Source: Bellilinea sp040754815 (lineage in GTDB: Bacteria > Chloroflexota > Anaerolineae > Anaerolineales > Anaerolineaceae). Taken from it: a stretch of 64,000 nt of DNA. The stretch covers positions 310,001 to 374,000 of the forward strand of contig JBFMBX010000002.1 in NCBI GenBank assembly GCA_040754815.1, given 5' to 3'. Shown here in pieces: positions 1-8,179 of the stretch (within the stretch, counting starts at the first letter, position 1; each line of letters starts with the position of its first letter). The position numbers and the translations under genes are program-made. The notes beneath the pieces are model-generated. The model did no database searches and had not been told where the DNA came from. It saw nothing but the letters and a program-made list of their open reading frames with translations.

Positions 1-423
1 CTGCTGGCGGCCAATGGGCGCAGAAGACGCTGGTTTCCCAATCAAAGTTTTCCGGTCTTTTTGGAAAACAACTTACGCAAGCGAGGGTGGCACATACCCT
101 ACTGGTTGCAGCAATGGTCGTTTTATGCCTCCTTATCTCCGGTTCAACGCTCTTTTTACTCCATCCACTGGCTCTGCCGTTTGCTGAAGATACCCATCCA
201 GCCCGCCCAAACCCCTGCCGAACAGATCAACACCCTGATTACGAATTTACCGGAAGGGAAAGACCATGCCATTGCACTTCTGCAAGCCTATGAAAAGGTC
301 GCTTACAGCCCCTACCCGGCCGATCCTGTCACCGCTCAACAATCTGCCCGCACAATCTGGAGGCTGGCAATCAAAAAACGCGGTAAAATGATTCTGGCAA
401 AACTGCGAGGCATTTCCCTCTAA
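1..423 (+). CDS. C-terminal part of a DUF4129-type membrane protein (5' truncated)
   Basis: The reading frame is open from the first base of the window, so this is the 3' end of a longer gene. The visible ~140 residues include a helix pair followed by the spacing typical of DUF4129 (an aromatic-rich helix, a small loop, then QTPAEQ and a helix leading to a YSP segment). In this family DUF4129 is usually the cytosolic tail of a transglutaminase-like membrane protein; that assignment of the missing part is inference. The cyclase gene follows 35 bp later on the same strand and may be co-transcribed. The family call rests on a short weak motif. Confidence 0.6.
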   Translation: MLAANGRRRRWFPNQSFPVFLENNLRKRGWHIPYWLQQWSFYASLSPVQRSFYSIHWLCRLLKIPIQPAQTPAEQINTLITNLPEGKDHAIALLQAYEKVAYSPYPADPVTAQQSARTIWRLAIKKRGKMILAKLRGISL

Positions 424-458
424 AATCCGGCATTATCCCCATTTCAGGATGTAAAAAA

Positions 459-2180
459 TTGAGCGAAATCAAGTCTGCTGTGCGGGGCGATCAACTGGCA
501 GCCAATTTGGAGAAACTACGATCAGCCTGCCATTCCATCTATAGTTATCTGCAAACCAACCGGCCGGCTGCTCTGCCGCCAGCCTTTTTTGAAACGGTTT
601 TTGGCATTACCGTACTGGTCAAAAAAATTACTGCTCAGGTGGAAGAACTGGAAGAAGAACGCCGCAGTTTAACAGCGCTTGCCGGCATGGGTCAGGTTAT
701 CAACACCTCGCTGGAATTGAACACGGTGCTGCAAATCGTCATGGATACCATTATCCGTCTCACCGGCGCCGAACGCGGTTTTCTGATGCTCAAAGATGAT
801 GAGGGCAACCTCATCACCCGCATTGCCCGCAACTGGGTACAAGAATCCTTAAACACCACCGAACTTCACATCAGTTTTACCGTCATAGACCGGGTAGCCG
901 GTGAAGGTTTACCGGTGCTGACTACCAATGCACAGGAAGACCCCCGTTTTGGTAAACAAGATTCGGTCATTGCTCATAACCTGCGTTCGATCATGTGCGT
1001 TCCCTTGCGGGTGAAAAACGAAGTAACCGGCGTCATTTATGTGGATAATCGCATTCGCAGCGGCTTGTTCACCTCCAAACAACTGGACTTGCTGGCTGCT
1101 TTTGCAAATCAGGCGGCAGTAGCCATCGAAAACGCGCGCCTGTTTGCTTCTGTCCAGCGCACCCTCGCTGAGGTCAGCGAACTGAAAGGGTTGATGGATA
1201 ATGTATTTGCTTCTATTGCCAGCGGTGTGATCACCGCCGATATTAACGGCAGTATACTCCTCTGCAATCGCGCGGCCGAACAGATTTTGAACCATAAAGT
1301 CGAAGAGCTGACCGCCAGAAAACTGAACGATATCCTCCTTGCACTTTCACCTGCCTTACTGCCGGAATTACAGCAAGTCCTCAAAGCCGATCAACCGGTA
1401 CTCGGTCTGGAAATTTCTCCCAACATCGCGGGACGCGGGCGGATTGATTTACGCCTCAGCATTACACCGGTGAAAGATGGACAGGGTGAGACGCAGGGTG
1501 TTGCTTTGGTTTTGGACGACCTGACGGAGAAAAAATTACTGGAAGCCCAGCGGCGTTTGTTTGAAAAAATGGTCTCCCCCGCTGTCATCCGCCAGTTAAA
1601 CCCCGATAGTTTGATTTTGGGCGGACAACGCAAAGAGATCACCGTTTTATTCGCCGATATTCGCGGCTTTACAACCATCAGCGAAAAACTGCTCCCCGAA
1701 GAACTGGTTTCCATTCTCAATCGTCACCTGGCCGCCGCTGCCGAAGCCATCCTCCAAGAGGAAGGCACCATTGATAAATTCCTCGGCGATGCCGTCATGG
1801 CATGGTTCAACGCTCCCGTTCGTCAGCCCGATCACGCCCTGCGCGCCGTTCGTGCTGCCATCAATATCCGCGATTCACTAAAAAGACTTCACCTTCAACT
1901 GCCGCCCGACCAGCGCCTTTCTTTCGGTATCGGAATTCACACCGGTGAAGCCGTTTTAGGGCTGATCGGCAGCGAAAGAAGGCTGGAGTACACCGCCATC
2001 GGCGATTGTATCAATACCGCCAAGCGCATTCAGGAAAATGCTCGCGCAGATCAGATTCTTGTGACCGGGGAAGTAATTGACCGCATCGGTAATAACGCGC
2101 TCTACCAGCCTGTCAGAGCCATTCAGGCCAAGGGAAAGCAGGAACCCATTCAGGTTTACGAAATAACTTTGCTAATTTAA
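459..2180 (+). CDS. GAF-PAS adenylate/guanylate cyclase
   Basis: A 573-residue cytosolic signalling protein that should make cAMP or cGMP. An N-terminal helical region is followed by a GAF domain (about 75-228), a PAS domain (about 240-355) and a class III nucleotide cyclase domain (about 390-573). Both metal-binding aspartates are visible (FADIRGFT, D400; FLGDAV, D444), as are the substrate Lys (K440) and the transition-state Asn/Arg pair (N519, R523), so the enzyme looks active. Thr at the base-contact position (T512) is compatible with adenylate cyclase. No membrane segment is present, so the signal is probably a small molecule bound by GAF or PAS. The start is TTG after CAGGA. The 3' end overlaps the convergent M20 gene by 4 bp. 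Confidence 0.93.
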   Translation: MSEIKSAVRGDQLAANLEKLRSACHSIYSYLQTNRPAALPPAFFETVFGITVLVKKITAQVEELEEERRSLTALAGMGQVINTSLELNTVLQIVMDTIIRLTGAERGFLMLKDDEGNLITRIARNWVQESLNTTELHISFTVIDRVAGEGLPVLTTNAQEDPRFGKQDSVIAHNLRSIMCVPLRVKNEVTGVIYVDNRIRSGLFTSKQLDLLAAFANQAAVAIENARLFASVQRTLAEVSELKGLMDNVFASIASGVITADINGSILLCNRAAEQILNHKVEELTARKLNDILLALSPALLPELQQVLKADQPVLGLEISPNIAGRGRIDLRLSITPVKDGQGETQGVALVLDDLTEKKLLEAQRRLFEKMVSPAVIRQLNPDSLILGGQRKEITVLFADIRGFTTISEKLLPEELVSILNRHLAAAAEAILQEEGTIDKFLGDAVMAWFNAPVRQPDHALRAVRAAINIRDSLKRLHLQLPPDQRLSFGIGIHTGEAVLGLIGSERRLEYTAIGDCINTAKRIQENARADQILVTGEVIDRIGNNALYQPVRAIQAKGKQEPIQVYEITLLI

Positions 2181-3301
2181 CCCCGTTTATTACCGTTTTT
2201 CTGCCAGATGCGCTCAATCATCAGCAAGACCTGCTGAAGTCCAAGACGGATGGGCGGAATTTCGATGAATTCGTTAACGGTGTGAGGTAAACCGCCCCGT
2301 GAAATCCCCAAACAAACCGCCGGTATTCCCCGGCTGAGTGGAATGTTGGCATCGGTTGAACCAATCTCCAGCATTGCCGGAACCTGCAATTCAGCCAGAC
2401 ATTCCAAGCCCAGTTTGACCAGCGGATGAGAAGGGCGGATTCCGCCGGCGGGACGTTCACCAATTAATTTCATTTCAAAATGCACGCCCTTACGTTCTCT
2501 GGCAGTGACAACCCGCCTGACCCGCTGAACAAGCCGGTTCAGAGCAGTTTGATCCTCTGACCTCAAATCAATTTCACAATAGGCATCTGCAGCAATCGTA
2601 TTAATCGAAGTCCCGCCGTGCACAATTCCCACGTTCAAACTGCAGCGGGGTTTCTGCGGCAAAATGATCTCTGCGAGAGTGTGGATGACGGCGGCCAGTT
2701 CATGGATGGCTGATGGCTCGCCCTGATTGACCCACGCATGGCCGCCCTCACAATGAGCCGAAATGCGGTATCTTGCCACACCCAAACCGCGGTGACATAC
2801 CTGCCCCAACCCCAGTCCTTCTAAAACAAGGTATCCCTGCACGGCATCTCCAAAACGATCCACCACTGCTTTCATGCCGGCCAGGTTGCCCAGACCTTCC
2901 TCGCAAACATCACCAACGAACCAGACCGCACCGGGGAAGCGCTGCCTGTTGAGAACCACGCATTTTGCAATCGTCAGCAGGGCCGCAAGACCCAAAGCGT
3001 TATCTGCAGCACCCGGCCCGCGAATTTTACCCGTCGTGGTTTCGATTGGCAGTGGTAGATCGGCAGGATGAACAGAATCCAGATGCGCAGAAAGAATTAA
3101 CGGCGGTGCCTCTCCTCCACGCCAACACCCATACACATTTCCCCTCTCATCTTGAAACACCTCATCCAGACCAATTTTTAACATTTCATCCCGCACATAA
3201 TTAGCCCGCTGCTGTTCGTTGAAGGTAGGCGCGGGAATTTGCTGGATGCGCGCCGTCTGTTCCAGAACATAATCCAACAGTTCGGCAGGTAAAGGGATCA
3301 T
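2177..3301 (-). CDS. M20 family metallopeptidase (PepT/ArgE-like)
   Basis: A 374-residue zinc-dependent amidohydrolase or peptidase. The M20 metal site is intact: SAHLD (H73, D75), GPGAAD (D100), the DVCEEG pair (catalytic E134, ligand E135) and a late GGLPHTVNEF histidine. An inserted dimerisation domain spans roughly residues 175-290. There is no signal peptide, so it acts in the cytoplasm; the length fits tripeptidase or carboxypeptidase members, but the substrate cannot be told. The start codon overlaps the stop of the upstream PfkB kinase as TGATG, so the two are translationally coupled. It runs convergently into the cyclase gene. Confidence 0.9.
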   Translation of the reverse strand: MIPLPAELLDYVLEQTARIQQIPAPTFNEQQRANYVRDEMLKIGLDEVFQDERGNVYGCWRGGEAPPLILSAHLDSVHPADLPLPIETTTGKIRGPGAADNALGLAALLTIAKCVVLNRQRFPGAVWFVGDVCEEGLGNLAGMKAVVDRFGDAVQGYLVLEGLGLGQVCHRGLGVARYRISAHCEGGHAWVNQGEPSAIHELAAVIHTLAEIILPQKPRCSLNVGIVHGGTSINTIAADAYCEIDLRSEDQTALNRLVQRVRRVVTARERKGVHFEMKLIGERPAGGIRPSHPLVKLGLECLAELQVPAMLEIGSTDANIPLSRGIPAVCLGISRGGLPHTVNEFIEIPPIRLGLQQVLLMIERIWQKNGNKRG

Positions 3302-4317
3302 CAGGCTTTACTCACCATTTCACGCAATTTTTCCAGTCTCATTTGCGGTAAACCCGGCAGAACATCCAGTGCATAAAAGGGGCCGCAGCCTTCAACCACC
3401 ACCGATGCCGAAACGCTCCCCCACAAGGCAGATTCGAGGGGATCGTAAGTCTGACGCAACCCCGCCAGAAAACCACCGCAAAACGCATCCCCCGCGCCGG
3501 TGGGATCCACCACACGTGCCGGGTAAGCCGGGATGATCCACCGCTGACGGCTGGGCCGGTGATATAACCACAACCCCTGACCGCCGCGTCTGATGACCAG
3601 CGTCTCACAATCAAAAGAAGTGATCCGCTCGGCCATTTCCCAAAGGTCATCGGTCAATCCCTGATAAAGGTTTCGCAAGTTCTTTTCGGAACAGATGAGG
3701 GCATTAATCCCTCTCAGCATCGCCGGTAAATCATCCCGAAAAGTCGGGTTCATGCTGCCCTCGGAGGGTTCCATAGTGATCGTGGTAATCTGGCCGCGCC
3801 GGAATAAAGATGGCAGCAGCGTTTGGGTCAGATAATCAATGGGAGCGATATGGGCGGCTGTGGCATCCAGGTAATCGGAAGGGAAATCACTGGCGCGGAT
3901 TGTCCAGTCGGTGGGTTGTACCCGGCTGTCTATCTGCACTGTTGGTTGTGTATATCCCAAAAGAGATTTGGGATAGGGCAAACCCAGTCTCGAAAAATGC
4001 GCCAGAGGTGCATCCGTCACTGCTTCATCAGCGCTGGGAAAAGCGGCAAAATAACGCGCATCCAGCGGTTGGGATAATATTTTTATACCCCGGCAATCGA
4101 AACCGTGTTCAACAAACTGATCAAGCCATTCCCGCGGATAATCCTCTCCAACACGGCCAATCAACCCAATGCCCTGATCCCACATTTTGACACCCACAGC
4201 CGAGTAGATCAGACTGCCGCCGGGAATATCTAATGCCGGTTTGCCGTTCAGCGGCAAAATAAAATCCCGCCTCAACTTTCCGGCAATCAAATAGCGTAAA
4301 AGAGGAGCGCTTTCCAA
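3301..4317 (-). CDS. PfkB family carbohydrate/nucleoside kinase
   Basis: A 338-residue ribokinase-fold kinase. The second PfkB signature DPTGAGDA lies at 271-278 with the catalytic base D277, and a GG motif near residue 33 contacts the sugar. It transfers phosphate from ATP to a sugar, nucleoside or similar alcohol; the substrate is not evident. The likely start is TTG after a GGGGGA Shine-Dalgarno; in-frame sequence continues a few codons upstream without ATG, GTG or TTG, so the start is moderately uncertain. It is the first gene of a two-gene unit with the M20 hydrolase, which suggests salvage or turnover of a small metabolite (inference). Confidence 0.88.
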   Translation of the reverse strand: MESAPLLRYLIAGKLRRDFILPLNGKPALDIPGGSLIYSAVGVKMWDQGIGLIGRVGEDYPREWLDQFVEHGFDCRGIKILSQPLDARYFAAFPSADEAVTDAPLAHFSRLGLPYPKSLLGYTQPTVQIDSRVQPTDWTIRASDFPSDYLDATAAHIAPIDYLTQTLLPSLFRRGQITTITMEPSEGSMNPTFRDDLPAMLRGINALICSEKNLRNLYQGLTDDLWEMAERITSFDCETLVIRRGGQGLWLYHRPSRQRWIIPAYPARVVDPTGAGDAFCGGFLAGLRQTYDPLESALWGSVSASVVVEGCGPFYALDVLPGLPQMRLEKLREMVSKA

Positions 4318-4353
4318 AAAAGTTCCCCCGACATGCGCACAAATTTTACAAAA

Positions 4354-4557
4354 TTACTTTTTGGAGCCGGCAATATCGGCAATTAAGCGCAGCAGACCCA
4401 ATACCCCCACACCGACTTTCACCCCATCCCCGGCCGTTAATTTGGGCGTTTGTTGAGTTTCTTCCGCGCGCTGGATGAGGACCAAAGCCGCAATAATTCC
4501 CGCCGCCGCCCCCAGCAGCCCCCCAATCAAAATGGTTTTTGTTTTCCAGTTCTCCAT
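4354..4557 (-). CDS. small one-TM membrane protein
   Basis: A 67-residue protein with a single hydrophobic helix near the N-terminus (ILIGGLLGAAAGIIAALVLI) and a C-terminal Gly/Val-rich segment that could be a second, weaker membrane pass. The ATG at 4557 is preferred to the TTG two codons earlier because AGAGG sits 7 nt before it. I do not recognise a family. It lies between a two-TM protein and the PfkB kinase on the same strand and may share their transcript. Confidence 0.65.
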   Translation of the reverse strand: MENWKTKTILIGGLLGAAAGIIAALVLIQRAEETQQTPKLTAGDGVKVGVGVLGLLRLIADIAGSKK

Positions 4558-4596
4558 GAGCAAACCTCTAGGATGAAGATGAAAAGAGAGGATGAT

Positions 4597-5025
4597 TCAA
4601 CGATGGATGATTTTGGAACGCAGAGTGCGAAAACCTGCTGCCCAACCGCCCCAGCGAACGAACGGTCGCGCCAGCCGATCACAAAATCCTTTTACTCGCA
4701 ACGTCATGATTTGAGCATACAACTGACCGGTTCTCAGGTAGGGTGGCAAAATTTTCAACAACCGGCTCATCAGGTAAATCAGCCCAATATTCAAAACCAC
4801 AAACAGTAAAACCACAAAAAGTAAGGGGGCAATCAGCCAGATCAGCGAAATTGCCGCCCAATGACCCGTTCGGGAGGCGGAGAAAGTAGGGGTCAGTACC
4901 ATCAAAACCCCTGCACCAAGGACCAAAACCCCCGCCAGGATAACCGGCATCAAAATTTGCCAGATAAATTCCCGGCGGTGCTTTTGAAAAGTAGGGGAGA
5001 TGGAGGATTGCTTTTCCACGCTCAT
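4597..5025 (-). CDS. two-TM membrane protein of unknown function
   Basis: A 142-residue basic protein with two clear membrane helices (about 24-45 and 58-84) and a positively charged C-terminal tail. The family is not recognised. The ATG at 5025 has no Shine-Dalgarno; instead a TACAAT -10 hexamer ends exactly 6 nt upstream, so the transcript probably begins at the start codon. Heads a same-strand run with the small membrane protein downstream. Confidence 0.7.
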   Translation of the reverse strand: MSVEKQSSISPTFQKHRREFIWQILMPVILAGVLVLGAGVLMVLTPTFSASRTGHWAAISLIWLIAPLLFVVLLFVVLNIGLIYLMSRLLKILPPYLRTGQLYAQIMTLRVKGFCDRLARPFVRWGGWAAGFRTLRSKIIHR

Positions 5026-5031
5026 ACAATT

Positions 5032-5037
5032 ATTGTA
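5032..5037 (-). promoter_or_regulatory. -10 element of a leaderless promoter
   Basis: TACAAT on the minus strand, 6 nt before the ATG at 5025. The position predicts transcription starting at the A of the start codon. Confidence 0.55.
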
Positions 5038-5077
5038 GCATGAAAAAGTCGCTTCTAATACAAAGCCGAAAGAAAAC

Positions 5078-5935
5078 CTAACCTTTCATTCTCTCAACGC
5101 GAACAATTCTCGGCCACCCTTGCCAATCGTTGAGAATATCCACCTGCGCCACCGGCAAATGATGCCTGATCAACTGCACAACCTGTTCGGCCTGTCTGGC
5201 TTCGATTTCCAGCAGCAGTAAACCGCCTGCTGCCAGCCAGCGCGGGGCATCGGCTGCCAGAGCCGCAATCCACGCCAATCCGCCATTACCCCCATTCAAG
5301 GCAAGCAGCGGTTCATACCGGCTGACCGGCAAACCTTCCAGTTCACCGGCAGGGATGTAGGGCAGATTTGCACAGACCAGATCGAAACTTCCCGCCACCG
5401 AATCCAACAAATTACCATTGACGAGAAACACCCGTTCCGCCACACCCAAACGTTCAAAATTGAGACGGGCAACCTGCAATGCTTCCATGGAACGATCCAC
5501 AGCCACACAATACAAATCCGGGACATGAACCAGCAGTGCGGATGCGATGCAGCCCGAGCCGGTGCCAACATCCACCGCCCGCCGGCGGGCCGGATGGCGT
5601 TTCAACCACGCTAACGCCTGCTCCACCAGCAGTTCCGTCTCCGGTCGGGGAATCAAGACGGAGGGATTGACCACAAAATTCAGCCCGTAAAACTCTTTGG
5701 TACCGGTAAGGTAGGCCAGCGGTTCACCCTTCAGCAGCCGATTGACCAAAGTGTCAAGCTGTGCCGCCTGAAAATCGGTCAGCAAAAATTCCGGATGAGC
5801 CAGAATAAACTCACGGCTTTTACCCAACACATGCGCCAGAATGACTTGCGCCGCCAGTCCCCCATCCTCTACAAGGCTTAATTTTTGCCGGGTGGACTTC
5901 AGCCAATCGCCAGCATTAAAGTTCTGCCGTTTCAT
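5078..5935 (-). CDS. prmC: peptide chain release factor N5-glutamine methyltransferase
   Basis: A 285-residue SAM-dependent methylase that modifies the glutamine of the GGQ motif in release factors. Residues 1-80 form the helical substrate-recognition domain; the Rossmann domain carries DVGTGSGC (122-129) and the catalytic motif NLPYIP (190-195), a common variant of NPPY. It is encoded directly after its substrate prfA, overlapping it by 20 bp, the classic prfA-prmC arrangement and a strong support for the call. Confidence 0.96.
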   Translation of the reverse strand: MKRQNFNAGDWLKSTRQKLSLVEDGGLAAQVILAHVLGKSREFILAHPEFLLTDFQAAQLDTLVNRLLKGEPLAYLTGTKEFYGLNFVVNPSVLIPRPETELLVEQALAWLKRHPARRRAVDVGTGSGCIASALLVHVPDLYCVAVDRSMEALQVARLNFERLGVAERVFLVNGNLLDSVAGSFDLVCANLPYIPAGELEGLPVSRYEPLLALNGGNGGLAWIAALAADAPRWLAAGGLLLLEIEARQAEQVVQLIRHHLPVAQVDILNDWQGWPRIVRVERMKG

Positions 5936-6986
5936 GCGCAGTCAGACGTTCGGTTTCATCCCGCAGCGCCAGTTCTTCGATGAACTCGTCCAATTCCCCA
6001 TCCATCACAGCGGGGAGATTGAACGAGGACAAATTGATCCGATGGTCGGTTACGCGGTTTTGGGGGTAATTGTAGGTGCGTATTTTCTCCGAACGTTCCC
6101 CCGTCCCCACCTGAGATCGGCGGGTTGCTTCCAATTCCTGCTGACGGCGGTTCTCTTCGATTTCATACAGTTTTGCACGCAAAATGCTCATTGCCCGCAA
6201 GCGATTTTGCAATTGAGAACGCTCATCCTGACAGGCGACCACAATACCGGTGGGAAGGTGGGTAATCCGCACGGCGGTGGAGTTTTTCTGAACGTTCTGG
6301 CCGCCTGCACCGGCCGAGCGATAAATGTCTATACGAATATCGGATTCGGGTATCTCGATATCCACTTCCTCCACCTCGGCCAGTACCGCCACTGTAACCG
6401 TAGAGGTATGGATACGCCCGGAAGCTTCAGTAGCGGGTACACGCTGCACCCGATGAACCCCCGATTCATATTTCAAGCGCGAATAAGCGCCCTTTCCTTT
6501 CACCATAAATATAATTTCTTTGTATCCCCCAATGCCGGTTTCGTTTTGGGAAAGAATTTCCACCGTCCAGTTGCGCCGCTCGGCATAACGGCTGTACATG
6601 CGGAAAAGGTCTGCGGCGAACAATGCCGCTTCTTCGCCGCCTGTTCCGGCACGAATTTCCATGATTACATTCCGCTCATCGCGCTTATCTTTGGGTAACA
6701 GCAGAGATTTAATCTCTCGTTCCAGAATTTCCTGACGCGGTTCCAGTTCATCCAAATCCTGCCGCGCCAGCAGCCTCAATTCCTCATCATCACTATCCAG
6801 CAGTTGACGGGCTTCCTCGATACGTTTTAACACCTGCCGGTATTCGCGGCCTTTTTCGACAATATCCTCTAAATCGGCCCGCTCTTTGGCCAGTTCTGCC
6901 GCCCGCTGATAGTCATCGCCGGCCTCTTCCAGTAAGCGGTTGAGTTCTTCGTACCGTTCCTCTATCTTCGCTATTTTTTCAAGCAT
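5916..6986 (-). CDS. prfA: peptide chain release factor 1
   Basis: A 356-residue release factor. GGQ at 228-230 triggers peptidyl-tRNA hydrolysis. The codon-recognition tripeptide reads PAT at 184-186, matching the PxT motif of RF1 (UAA/UAG) rather than the SPF of RF2. The N-terminal coiled-coil region and full length are normal. A TGGTATAAT extended -10 lies about 40 nt upstream. prmC overlaps the 3' end. Confidence 0.97.
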   Translation of the reverse strand: MLEKIAKIEERYEELNRLLEEAGDDYQRAAELAKERADLEDIVEKGREYRQVLKRIEEARQLLDSDDEELRLLARQDLDELEPRQEILEREIKSLLLPKDKRDERNVIMEIRAGTGGEEAALFAADLFRMYSRYAERRNWTVEILSQNETGIGGYKEIIFMVKGKGAYSRLKYESGVHRVQRVPATEASGRIHTSTVTVAVLAEVEEVDIEIPESDIRIDIYRSAGAGGQNVQKNSTAVRITHLPTGIVVACQDERSQLQNRLRAMSILRAKLYEIEENRRQQELEATRRSQVGTGERSEKIRTYNYPQNRVTDHRINLSSFNLPAVMDGELDEFIEELALRDETERLTAHETAEL

Positions 6987-7027
6987 ACTTTCGAAGTTCC
7001 ATCTTAAGAATTAATTTCGAGCAAGTA

Positions 7028-7033
7028 ATTATA
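7028..7033 (-). promoter_or_regulatory. extended -10 promoter for prfA
   Basis: TATAAT preceded by TGG on the minus strand; the predicted start of transcription leaves a leader of roughly 35 nt before prfA. No good -35 is visible, consistent with an extended -10 promoter. Confidence 0.5.
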
Positions 7034-7059
7034 CCAGCCCTTTGGGGCTGTTGGGCTGG
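7034..7059 (-). terminator. hairpin after the NYN gene
   Basis: CCAGCCC and GGGCTGG form a 7-bp stem 22 bp past the stop of the NYN-domain gene, directly against the prfA promoter. There is no real U tract, so this is a weak terminator candidate. Confidence 0.4.
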
Positions 7060-7080
7060 CAGTCTGCTCCGGCCGGTGTG

Positions 7081-7917
7081 CTAAAACTTGCTGATTAATT
7101 CAATATTGATTGCCTGAATGCCACCTCCGCGCTCGGAGCGCACCAATTCCATTTCAAAAATATAATTCCTGCTGGGCAATACGGTTGGTCGTACCGATTC
7201 GGGTAAATTTGAGTCGTGGAAAAATGCCGTTGCATAGGGCGAGTCGGGGTGGCGCGTATCGGTCAGCCACAAACCGGGCGCAATTGCTTTAAGATAGCGC
7301 ATAAAACCATAACCCTGCTCGCTGTGCCAGTAGCACCAGCCGCGCACCCGTGAACCGATCTCCCCCCATTCCGGTTGATCGGTCTTGTAGTTGTTGACCG
7401 GTATTAAATTCGGAATCAGATAGCCCGAAATGAAAAAATCGGCTTCATGCCGTAATTTACTGGAAACATTATCCAGCGCAATCACTTCAACCCGGCAGCC
7501 TTTGTCCTGTAATGCCCGCACCACCTGAACAAAATCTCCATCACCACTGGCCAGTAGCACACGATCCAGTTTGGCCGATTGTAAAAGCGCATCCACCGCC
7601 AGATCCAGATCGGCATTGGCTTTACCGTAACGGTTTCCGCTTTCATCTTCGAACCATTGAATTTCTTTGACGATCACTTTATAACCCATATCGCGCAAGG
7701 CCGAATGAAAATTTTGCGTGCCTTTGCGGTAAACCTCGTCCCATTCTGCCCGTTCACGGTCATAACTTACGTAAGCATTCATGCGCACCGGTTCGGCGAA
7801 ATCCCGGCAGGCAAACTCACGCAATACATCATATTGCATTTTCGATCCCCCATTATTGTAGATATAGGCTACATCAACATAAATACCGACCTTACTGCTT
7901 CCACCAGAAATAGGCAT
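7081..7917 (-). CDS. NYN (LabA/DUF88-like) nuclease-fold protein with C-terminal cold-shock-like domain
   Basis: A 278-residue protein. The N-terminal half is a NYN/PIN-like domain with the expected acidic residues (YVDVAYIY D15, NADLD D103/D105, SGDGDF D126/D128), predicting a metal-dependent RNase. Residues about 190-278 carry an RGWCYWHSEQGYGFMRYL stretch like a cold-shock or OB fold RNA-binding domain. The open frame extends to 8007, but AGGAGA at the right distance marks the ATG at 7917 as the start. Predicted role is RNA processing or decay; the target is unknown. Confidence 0.85.
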   Translation of the reverse strand: MPISGGSSKVGIYVDVAYIYNNGGSKMQYDVLREFACRDFAEPVRMNAYVSYDRERAEWDEVYRKGTQNFHSALRDMGYKVIVKEIQWFEDESGNRYGKANADLDLAVDALLQSAKLDRVLLASGDGDFVQVVRALQDKGCRVEVIALDNVSSKLRHEADFFISGYLIPNLIPVNNYKTDQPEWGEIGSRVRGWCYWHSEQGYGFMRYLKAIAPGLWLTDTRHPDSPYATAFFHDSNLPESVRPTVLPSRNYIFEMELVRSERGGGIQAINIELISKF

Positions 7918-8038
7918 ATATTCTCCTGAATACAAAAAAGAATTATTTTTTGAAAGGTATATCCCCTCCGCCGGGGTTTTTGGAACTGAAACGAAAACTA
8001 TCTTCACCTAAAAAACAAAAAAATTTTATATTTTTCAA

Positions 8039-8067
8039 ATTCTAAACCGCATCCTGAAATAAATCAA
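8039..8067 (-). promoter_or_regulatory. promoter for the NYN gene
   Basis: Minus-strand TTGATT and TAGAAT separated by 17 nt in an AT-rich stretch upstream of the NYN gene. It predicts a leader of about 115 nt. Confidence 0.55.
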
Positions 8068-8100
8068 TAGTTTATACGTTATGTTTATAATTCACCCATT

Positions 8101-8138
8101 AAAAAATCTCCCTACCCCTCTGTTGCAAAAGGGATAGG
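8101..8138 (-). terminator. Rho-independent terminator of the P-type ATPase gene
   Basis: On the minus strand CCTATCCCT and AGGGGTAGG form a 9-bp stem with one mismatch, followed by GAGATTTTTT. It begins about 40 bp after the ATPase stop. Confidence 0.7.
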
Positions 8139-8179
8139 AAGATTCATTGTAGAGATGCAGTATTAGTTTTTCAGACGAA

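Noticed and set aside
5841..6698. 285-codon frame opposite prmC-prfA
   Set aside because: Shadow of two well-identified genes; composition is His/Phe-rich as expected from antisense frames.
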